DNA from: Bin87 sp965261195
GTDB lineage: Bacteria > Chloroflexota > Dehalococcoidia > Lucifugimonadales > UBA3495
Reading direction: 5' to 3'
Assembly: GCA_965261195.1 (NCBI GenBank)
Contig: OZ253455.1
Span: 62,001 to 126,000, forward strand
Length of the DNA: 64,000 nucleotides
The position numbers and the translations under genes are program-made. Positions 58,218-64,000 of the stretch are shown one piece after another (position 1 is the stretch's first letter; every line of letters begins with the position of its first letter). Below the pieces are notes generated by a model that was not told where the DNA came from, made no database searches, and worked only from the letters and a program-made list of their open reading frames with translations.

Positions 58218-59363
58218 ATGCAGAGAAGCACGTCCAGGATTCTTACCACCCATACTGGGAGCCTGCCGCGGTCTCCTCAGCTTCAGGAGCTATTGCGGGA
58301 CCGGGAGGAGCAGCGCGGGTTTGATGGCAACCAGTTTCAAGACGGTGTCCGCAACGCAGTTGGGGAGGTCGTGGCCAGGCAACAGGACATCGGGATCGAC
58401 GTGGTGAACGATGGCGAGCAGGGTCGGTCGCAATACGCTACTTATGTGAAGGAGCGTCTCAACGGATTCGACGGCGAGCGCCTCGTCCGGGCCCGCCCGC
58501 GACTGGACGACACTGATTTCCCGGAGTACGCCGCCACGCAGACCAGCCTTTCTTCTCGTAATATGCCCCAACCCGCCTGCACCGGGCCAATCTCCTGGCA
58601 GGACTGGCCCGCGGTGCAGCGCGACATCGAAACCCTACAGCAAACGGCGGCGTCGGCCAGCGTGGCAGAGGTGTTTATGACCGCGGCTTCGCCGGGAGTC
58701 ATCGCGAACTTCCTCCCCAACGAGTTTTATCCGACTGAAGAAGCCTATCTGTACGCCTTGGCCGAGGTGATGAAGGACGAATACAACGCCATCGCCGAGT
58801 CCGGTCTCATTCTGCAAATCGATTGCCCCGACCTGGCCATGACGCGCGTCTCCCAGTTTTCCCACCTGTCGGTGGAGGAATTCAAGAAGATAGTGGAACT
58901 GCACGTGGAAGTCATTAACTATGCACTGCAGGACATTGACCCGGAGCGGATGCGGCTGCACGTTTGCTGGGGCAATACGGAAGGGCCGCACCACCACGAT
59001 GTCCCGCTCCGGGAGATTGTGGACCTGGTACTACAGGCCAGGCCGCTGGGACTTGCCATCGAGGGGGCCAACCCCAGGCACGCCCACGAATGGAAGGTGT
59101 GGGAAGACGTAAAACTACCCGACGGCAAGCTACTAATCCCCGGCGTGCTGGACACCACCACCAACTTCATTGAGCATCCTGAACTGATTGCCCAACGCAT
59201 CCTCAACTACGCCAACGCGGTGGGACGGGAGAACGTGATGGCCGGCAGCGATTGCGGTTTCGGCACCTCAGCCTGGGGTCGAAAGGTGGAGACCAACATT
59301 GCCTGGGCCAAGATGGCGGCCCTGGTTGAAGGCGCCCGGCTGGCTTCGCAGGAGCTTTGGTAA
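58218..59363 (+). CDS. MetE-like cobalamin-independent methyltransferase-family protein
   Basis: A 381-residue single-domain protein of the UROD/MetE-like barrel superfamily, matching the C-terminal half of methionine synthase and epoxyalkane:coenzyme M transferase-like proteins. TTHTGSLPRSP is the diagnostic N-terminus with the zinc-region His. DGEQGRSQYATYV, LQIDCPDLA, RLHVCWGNTEGPHHHD with its zinc-binding His-x-Cys and MAGSDCGFGT with a final Cys follow. Such proteins transfer methyl groups or open epoxides with thiols. Lack of the N-terminal MetE domain argues against full methionine synthase. GAGGGAG ribosome binding site. Confidence 0.88.
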   Translation: MQRSTSRILTTHTGSLPRSPQLQELLRDREEQRGFDGNQFQDGVRNAVGEVVARQQDIGIDVVNDGEQGRSQYATYVKERLNGFDGERLVRARPRLDDTDFPEYAATQTSLSSRNMPQPACTGPISWQDWPAVQRDIETLQQTAASASVAEVFMTAASPGVIANFLPNEFYPTEEAYLYALAEVMKDEYNAIAESGLILQIDCPDLAMTRVSQFSHLSVEEFKKIVELHVEVINYALQDIDPERMRLHVCWGNTEGPHHHDVPLREIVDLVLQARPLGLAIEGANPRHAHEWKVWEDVKLPDGKLLIPGVLDTTTNFIEHPELIAQRILNYANAVGRENVMAGSDCGFGTSAWGRKVETNIAWAKMAALVEGARLASQELW

Positions 59364-59627
59364 GATTTTTGATGCGCTGGCGAAACGATGTCGGCATGAC
59401 TGACCGTCGGAGGTTATCATCCCCGGCGTCGAGCCAGGTACATCTCGCGCCAGCGTGGACAGTTGGCGGTCTGACCAATATCGACGACGGCCGGTTAGCC
59501 CTGCTCAAAGCGACTGCGCGCTGGATTAGGAGCGCTGGGTAGCAGGGTGCGTAGGGTAGCGGAATCGCCGTGATCCCCCAACCCGCTGCACCCTGAGCGG
59601 TAACCGTATTCGGCGACCGGGTTGAAG
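59364..59627. other. 264-bp intergenic region with 8-bp inverted repeat
   Basis: No convincing gene. CAGGGTGC (59543-59550) and GCACCCTG (59588-59595) form an inverted repeat that could act as a convergent terminator between the MetE-like and cupin genes. Confidence 0.45.
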
Positions 59628-59966
59628 CTAGCCGTCCAGGTGAACGGTGGCGGTTACCCGGGGAACATCACCAACCACCCGAGTGGTGTGGCCATGGCCC
59701 GTCAGATCTTCGGCAAGGTTGACGTCGCCGGGACCCAGGCGGTGGACAGTGCCGTCGGCAAGCCCAATTTCCGCCTCGCCTGAGAGTGTGATGATGTACT
59801 GCCGGCGGGGGGCAATGTGCCAGTCGCTGAAATACCCTGGCGGTGAGGCCCTGAATATGATCCCTTTGGCGTTCTGTAACTGATTCCACGCCGGATGGTC
59901 GGCCGGGTCAATCTCTTCAATGTGGGATTGGCCATCGTCGCCCGAATACAATCTTATTGATCCCAT
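59628..59966 (-). CDS. Small cupin-domain protein
   Basis: A 112-residue single cupin. Motif 1 reads FSDWHIAPRRQYIITLSGEAEIG, with one His and Gln in place of some usual metal ligands, and motif 2 is LGPGDVNLAEDLTGHGHTTRVVG with GHGH (abbreviated). The GDV turn and GHGHTT are typical. It may bind metal and act as a dioxygenase or as a binding protein. Divergent from the aldo-keto reductase gene, 141 bp away. Confidence 0.85.
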   Translation of the reverse strand: MGSIRLYSGDDGQSHIEEIDPADHPAWNQLQNAKGIIFRASPPGYFSDWHIAPRRQYIITLSGEAEIGLADGTVHRLGPGDVNLAEDLTGHGHTTRVVGDVPRVTATVHLDG

Positions 59967-60107
59967 AGTTGCTCCTGTCGTGTCGAGATTTCCCCTCGAA
60001 TCTTAACACGGACGCGGGATTTTCGCTTGTGAATTGTCGGCAAAACGGGCGCAAAGCCCAAGTTTCGATGGACATGAAACACAAACTGGCCTAGCATAAC
60101 AACAATT

Positions 60108-61052
60108 ATGACAGAACTACCTACGAGAATCCTGGGCCGTACCGGTCTAAATGTCACCACATTGGGTTTCGGCGCTTTGGAACTACGAGCCATGGTCGCC
60201 GGCGTGGGGCGACCGTTGTTGGCCGACCAGCCGGCCAATATCCTGAACGCCGTCCTTGATGCCGGAATCAACTACATCGACACGGCGGTGGATTACGGGG
60301 AGGCCGAGGAGCACATCGGTAACAATATCTCCCACCGCCGGTCTGAATTCTACCTGGCCAGCAAATGCGGCTGCCCGCTGGACAACGCCGTTTTCAGCCC
60401 TGCTGAACGCACCAGATTTGGCGTCCCATTGCCCCGGTTTCATAACTACGCCAGCGACAGCATCGTCAACGCCTGCCACCAGAGCCTCCGCCGGATGAAA
60501 ACCGACTATCTCGACATTGTGCAATTCCACTTCAGCCCGGCGCGGGAAGTGCTGGAGCAGGAAGGGGCCATCGAGACGCTACAGGACCTCAAAAGGCAGG
60601 GGAAAATTCGGTTCATCGGATGTTCTTCCATTCTCCCGAACATCTTCGACCACATAGAAATGGATGTGTTCGACGTATTGCAGGTTCCGTACTCGATTCT
60701 GCAGCCGGAACACGCCGCAGCGGTCGCGTCGGCTGGCTCAGCGGGTCTTGGCATCGTCATACGCGGCGGGGTGGCCCGTGGTCAGCCGGGGGCGGGACAG
60801 GGGGCCGATGAAATATGGGCACGATGGGAGCAGGCAGAATTGGATGATCTGTTGGAGGGGATGACGGCCACCGAGTTCCTGCTGCGGGCTACCATCTCCA
60901 ACCCCGATGCCCACACCACAATTGTAGGCACCCTCGATCCTTCCCATCTGCGCGAAAACGTCGCCGCCGCTTTGCAAGGGCCGCTGGCCGACGACGTTCT
61001 CGATGAAGCCAAACTCCGCCTGCAATCAGTGGAGCCAGCGTCGCGGCCGTGA
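60108..61052 (+). CDS. Aldo/keto reductase
   Basis: A 314-residue AKR barrel. RILGRTGLNVTTLGFGALEL is the N-terminal strand, NYIDTAVDYGEAEEHIG has the catalytic Asp and Tyr, FYLASKCGCP the Lys, and IVQFHFSP the His. NPDAHTTIVGTLDPSHLREN near the C-terminus is the NADPH-binding loop region. Typical of the family that reduces aldehydes and ketones. No classical AAGGAGG is seen upstream of ATG at 60108. Confidence 0.9.
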   Translation: MTELPTRILGRTGLNVTTLGFGALELRAMVAGVGRPLLADQPANILNAVLDAGINYIDTAVDYGEAEEHIGNNISHRRSEFYLASKCGCPLDNAVFSPAERTRFGVPLPRFHNYASDSIVNACHQSLRRMKTDYLDIVQFHFSPAREVLEQEGAIETLQDLKRQGKIRFIGCSSILPNIFDHIEMDVFDVLQVPYSILQPEHAAAVASAGSAGLGIVIRGGVARGQPGAGQGADEIWARWEQAELDDLLEGMTATEFLLRATISNPDAHTTIVGTLDPSHLRENVAAALQGPLADDVLDEAKLRLQSVEPASRP

Positions 61053-61072
61053 CCGGGTCCGCAACTATCCTG

Positions 61073-61243
61073 CTGTCATTGCGAGCAGCGCCCGTTCATC
61101 CCGAGCTCGTCGATGGACGTGGCAATCTCGTTGCGGTTGAGTACCCGTCGGCGAACCATCATTACTACGGCGGCCATTGCTACGGCGACGAGATTGCCAC
61201 GCTGCGCTCGCAATGACAGATTAAAGTGGGTACGCGTGAGGGC
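61073..61243. repeat. Intergenic repeat, copy B (inverted relative to copy A)
   Basis: TGTCATTGCGAG at the left and CTCGCAATGACAGATTAAAG at the right bracket GTGGCAATCTCG and CGAGATTGCCAC. The right end continues GTGGGTACGCGTGAGG as in copy A. The core is the reverse complement of copy A. It lies between the aldo-keto reductase and an alpha/beta hydrolase. Rest of the 355-bp gap shows only the ribosome binding site of the next gene. Confidence 0.85.
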
Positions 61244-61407
61244 GCGTAAGCGATGGCGACGTGCGGGGGTATGCGATGTGTGACCGGATTGCCGGCGGCA
61301 AACGTGGCGGCTATCACGACCGTTATCGTTCGCCATGTTATGATTGGCCGGCGGTTGAAAATTTATGCCCCTTTCTGGATGGCCCTTTTTAGAGGAGGAC
61401 TCGGCAA

Positions 61408-62208
61408 ATGGCGACAGGCGCTCCAACATGGACCGAAGATTACGTAGAGGTCGCAGGCACGAAGCTCCAGCTGGTTAAAGGTGGGAGTGGCGACCCGTTG
61501 CTAATTCTCCACGACGAGTTGGGCCATTACGGTTTGCGTAGATATCAAGAAGCCCTGGCCCAGGATTACACCGTTTACATTCCGTCCCACCCTGGATTCG
61601 GCGGAACGGAGCGCCAGGAATGGATCATGAACATTCGTGATCTGGCCGGCTGGTACCTGGAAGCCATCGAAGACCTGGGGCTGGAACAGGTCAATCTGGC
61701 CGGGTTCTCGCTGGGCGGCTGGCTGGCCGCGGAGATGGCCACGATGTCGCCCAACCTGTTCAAAAAGCTGGTTTTGGTTAGCCCCGCGGGTATCAAGCCA
61801 CCGACCGGTGAGATATTCGATATGTTCCTGGCGGTGGCGCAGGATTTTCTGACGGCAGGCTTCCATGACCCGGAGAATACTCCGGAGTTCCAGCACGTTT
61901 GCCCCGACGAACCCAGCGCGGAATTGAACGAGACGTGGGACGTGGCTCGTGAAGAGGCCTGCCGGCTGAGTTGGCGGCCTTATATGTACTACCCCGGTCT
62001 CCCCAATCTGCTCCACAGGCTCAAGAGCCTTCCTACCCAGATTATTTGGGGGCGCGAAGATAACATAGTGCCTATCAGCGCCAGCCAGGTGTATCACGAT
62101 TCGATTCCGGGCTCCCGCGTGAGCGTGCTCGAAAATTGCGGTCATCACCCCGAACTGGAAAAAACCGACGAATTCGTGGCTTTGGTCAAGGGATTCCTGT
62201 CATCTTAA
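61408..62208 (+). CDS. Alpha/beta hydrolase (2)
   Basis: A 266-residue alpha/beta-hydrolase. ILHDELGHYGLRRYQE takes the place of the usual HG oxyanion loop, with Asp-Glu instead of Gly. AGFSLGGWLAAEMA holds the nucleophilic Ser, IWGREDNIVP the acid and ENCGHHPELEKTDEF the His. AGAGGAGG nine bases before ATG. It precedes a flavin monooxygenase 72 bp downstream on the same strand, so it may hydrolyse the ester made by Baeyer-Villiger-type oxidation. This link is inference. Confidence 0.9.
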   Translation: MATGAPTWTEDYVEVAGTKLQLVKGGSGDPLLILHDELGHYGLRRYQEALAQDYTVYIPSHPGFGGTERQEWIMNIRDLAGWYLEAIEDLGLEQVNLAGFSLGGWLAAEMATMSPNLFKKLVLVSPAGIKPPTGEIFDMFLAVAQDFLTAGFHDPENTPEFQHVCPDEPSAELNETWDVAREEACRLSWRPYMYYPGLPNLLHRLKSLPTQIIWGREDNIVPISASQVYHDSIPGSRVSVLENCGHHPELEKTDEFVALVKGFLSS

Positions 62209-62280
62209 ACGCACCTCAGTTGGCAATTTCCCTGCTATGGTAGAATCCCACCAGTAGCCGGAAGCGGAAGGAGAAGCAAT

Positions 62281-63573
62281 ATGTTCATTGGATACTTCAC
62301 CGAACGGCCGTACCAGGATCCCAAATCCGGGTATTTCGGGGCCACCGGAAAACCCATCATGGACCTGGACGTCAGCAACGATATCTACGATGCCCAGTTG
62401 GGGGCCCACCTCTACAACCGCTATCTCGACGAGAAAATCTACGCCGAGGAGATGGGTTTCGACGGCCTGATGCTCAACGAGCACCACAGTACGCCGTTCT
62501 GCATGGGCGGCGCTATGAACGTGGAAGCCTCTATTCTCGCCCGCATTACTCAAAGGGCCAAGATCGTGCTGCTGGGCAACATCATCCCCATTTGGGATGA
62601 CCCCCTTTGGCTGGTGGAACAGCTCTCCATGATTGATATGATCTCCCGCGGACGGCTGGTATCCGGATGGGTGCGGGGCACTGGCCGGGAGAGCGTGGCC
62701 CACAACGTCGAACCGCATTACAACTGGGAGCGGTTCAAGGAGGCCCACGAACTGATTGTTAAGGCCTGGACGACGCCGGGCCCCTTCCGCTGGGAAGGCA
62801 AGCACTACCAGTTCCGCCACGTCAATCCCTGGGTGAAGCCATACCAGAAGCCGCATCCCCCGATTTGGCTGCCGGGCGTGGTTAGTCGCGATTCCCTGAT
62901 GTGGGCGGCCGAGCAGCGCATCCCCTACATCATGCTGGCAACCGAGATGGAGCCCACCAAACAGGCTTTCCAGCTTTACCACGACACCGCGGCCGAGTTG
63001 GGTTATGAGTCCGGCCCGCAGAACATTGGTTACCTCTGGAAAGTCCACGTGGACGAGACGGAGGAGCTGGCCGAGGCCACCGCCCGGAAGTACGTGCAGG
63101 GCCCCAGCAACCCCTTCCTGGCCGGCAACGAAGGCACCACCAATCAGGCCCTGCTGAAACTCCCTGGCCTCACCTCCCGCCGCCGCGTCCTGCCTACGCA
63201 ATCCGTGGCTACCGCGGCTCGCGGCGGCAGCGCCGGCCCGGGCGGGGTTCTGTCGCGCCCTTACGAGCAGCAGATCGAGGACTACACCATCATCTCCGGT
63301 ACGCCGGACAGCGTGATACCCAAGATTCGCCACGTGCTGGAAACCATCCGCCCCGGCAGCATTTTCTTCTGGGACGGCGACGGCGCGATGACTCACGACG
63401 ACGCCATGCGCAGTCTGCGGCTGATGGGACAGGAAGTGCTGCCCGCGGTTCGCGAAATTGCGGATGAGCTGGAATTACCCGGGCCCTTCGAGGTCGATCC
63501 CGCCACCGGGAACCCCTACGTGGCCGACCCGCCAGTAATGGTTCCGACCGGAGATGGTTACACGAACTCGTAA
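62281..63573 (+). CDS. LLM-class flavin-dependent monooxygenase (4)
   Basis: A 430-residue LLM protein, the longest of the four. MFIGYFTERPYQDP begins the barrel; GFDGLMLNEHHSTPFC, KIVLLGNIIPIWDDPLWLVEQ, GRLVSGWVRGTGRES and KPYQKPHPPIWLPGV are family blocks. An insertion of about 60 residues (RRRVLPTQSVATAARGGS) lies before the final helix. GGAAGGAGAAGC precedes ATG. It sits immediately after an alpha/beta hydrolase, a pairing consistent with an oxygenase-esterase step. Confidence 0.93.
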   Translation: MFIGYFTERPYQDPKSGYFGATGKPIMDLDVSNDIYDAQLGAHLYNRYLDEKIYAEEMGFDGLMLNEHHSTPFCMGGAMNVEASILARITQRAKIVLLGNIIPIWDDPLWLVEQLSMIDMISRGRLVSGWVRGTGRESVAHNVEPHYNWERFKEAHELIVKAWTTPGPFRWEGKHYQFRHVNPWVKPYQKPHPPIWLPGVVSRDSLMWAAEQRIPYIMLATEMEPTKQAFQLYHDTAAELGYESGPQNIGYLWKVHVDETEELAEATARKYVQGPSNPFLAGNEGTTNQALLKLPGLTSRRRVLPTQSVATAARGGSAGPGGVLSRPYEQQIEDYTIISGTPDSVIPKIRHVLETIRPGSIFFWDGDGAMTHDDAMRSLRLMGQEVLPAVREIADELELPGPFEVDPATGNPYVADPPVMVPTGDGYTNS

Positions 63574-63602
63574 ACGCGTTCCCCTTCGGCAATTTTGCTT
63601 GA

Positions 63603-63624
63603 CCTCTCCCTGAATCGGGAGAGG
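63603..63624. terminator. 8-bp hairpin between convergent genes
   Basis: CCTCTCCC and GGGAGAGG pair around TGAATC. It lies between the flavin monooxygenase and the partial minus-strand gene. No clear T-run, so it may be a further copy of the CTCTCCC hairpins. Confidence 0.5.
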
Positions 63625-63647
63625 CCATTGGCTTGTCGGGAAACAGC

Positions 63648-64000
63648 CTATTGGTCGCGAAATACCTCTTCACCACGATGGAGCCGCCGGGCAATCTGGT
63701 AGGTCTGGCCGACCGCGCGGGGTGTCGGCGCATGGGCGGCCAAGAACCGAGCCATCCCAATCAGAACGTGGCGGCCCGATTCGGTACCCCGCCGTAGCCG
63801 GTACTGCTTGAATCCGGCATCGACAATCTGGAACGAATGAAACCCGGCATCCTCCATCAGCATCCCCCGGCCCAGAGTTGCCAGGAGCGCGTCCGGCTCT
63901 CCGGAACCGGTGATGTATTGGGATACCAGGAGCGACACCTCCTCAACCTGTTGCCGAACGTCCATGTGTTCCAGCAACTGCCGCAGAATCCCCTCGTCAT
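63648..64000 (-). CDS. Unrecognised protein, 5' end outside window
   Basis: The frame stays open to the right edge, so about 117 C-terminal residues are seen. They are mostly helical with DEGILRQLLEHMD, VSLLVSQYITGSGEPDALLATLGRG, MEDAGFHSFQIVDAGFKQYRLRRG and a tail rich in Arg and His. GFHSFQIVDAGFKQY looks conserved but I cannot name the family. Convergent with the flavin monooxygenase gene. Confidence 0.6.
   Translation of the reverse strand, partial: DEGILRQLLEHMDVRQQVEEVSLLVSQYITGSGEPDALLATLGRGMLMEDAGFHSFQIVDAGFKQYRLRRGTESGRHVLIGMARFLAAHAPTPRAVGQTYQIARRLHRGEEVFRDQ

Noticed and set aside
59357..59542. 61-residue plus-strand frame overlapping the MetE-like stop
   Set aside because: No conserved features; weak start and Arg-rich content.
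61076..61429. 117-residue minus-strand frame
   Set aside because: Produced by the intergenic repeat family; the same pseudo-peptide appears at the other copy near 42192.
1..64000. tRNA and rRNA genes
   Set aside because: No T-arm plus acceptor pairing or rRNA stretches were noticed on either strand by reading; a tRNA scan was not possible.

Overview
The window looks like a stretch of a GC-rich genome from an uncultured, probably marine or sponge-associated member of the Chloroflexota, most like the SAR202 clade (Dehalococcoidia-related). This is inferred from gene content, not from a marker gene. Support comes from four luciferase-like flavin monooxygenases, many carboxymuconolactone-decarboxylase-like proteins, two GMC oxidoreductases, DUF1800/DUF1501 pairs, enoyl-CoA hydratases and metal-dependent hydrolases, together with lipoprotein-type ABC binding proteins. 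Starts are ATG, GTG or TTG, usually behind a GGAGG-type ribosome binding site. No rRNA, tRNA, CRISPR array, integrase or transposase gene was recognised.

Layout. 1-12.8 kb: a degenerate SDR fragment, an M24 peptidase, a coiled-coil protein built of 11-residue repeats, a YceI lipoprotein/response regulator/histidine kinase operon, two flavin monooxygenases, a coiled-coil nuclease-like protein, a HEPN protein, SppA, MazG, a DUF1461 membrane protein and an FmdB-type zinc ribbon. 12.9-15.8 kb: a zinc (or Mn) uptake cluster (Fur/Zur regulator, binding lipoprotein, permease) with no ATPase gene. 16-19.8 kb: a peptide-type ABC transporter (binding protein and two permeases), again with no ATPase gene. 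19.9-22.7 kb: an SDR, a lactonase-like propeller and a flavin monooxygenase. 23-33 kb: a DUF1800-DUF1501-NHL propeller cassette present twice in mirror orientation, enclosing a GMC oxidoreductase and an isochorismatase-like hydrolase. 33-40 kb: further catabolic genes (nitroreductase, enoyl-CoA hydratase, hydrolases, SMP-30 lactonase, second GMC oxidoreductase). 40-46 kb: TypA, a YihY membrane protein and three tandem double-CMD paralogues. 46-64 kb: DUF1989 protein, MFS transporter, M20 peptidase, enoyl-CoA hydratase, PLP enzyme, two tiny membrane proteins, D-aminoacylase-type amidohydrolase, Rieske protein, an overlapping pair of unknown proteins, MetE-like enzyme, cupin, aldo-keto reductase, alpha/beta hydrolase and a fourth flavin monooxygenase.

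Taken together the genes suggest oxidative breakdown of diverse, probably recalcitrant organic molecules: flavin monooxygenases and GMC enzymes oxidise, CMD, lactonase and amidohydrolase enzymes open or hydrolyse, and enoyl-CoA hydratases feed beta-oxidation-like steps. Non-coding DNA is unusually informative. Two 113-bp mobile elements carry perfect 8-bp target duplications. A second intergenic repeat family has three copies. There are several short tandem repeats, a PhoP-box-like direct repeat ahead of the two-component operon, a possible Zur operator, and a highly folded 117-nt element upstream of two coupled tiny membrane-protein genes.
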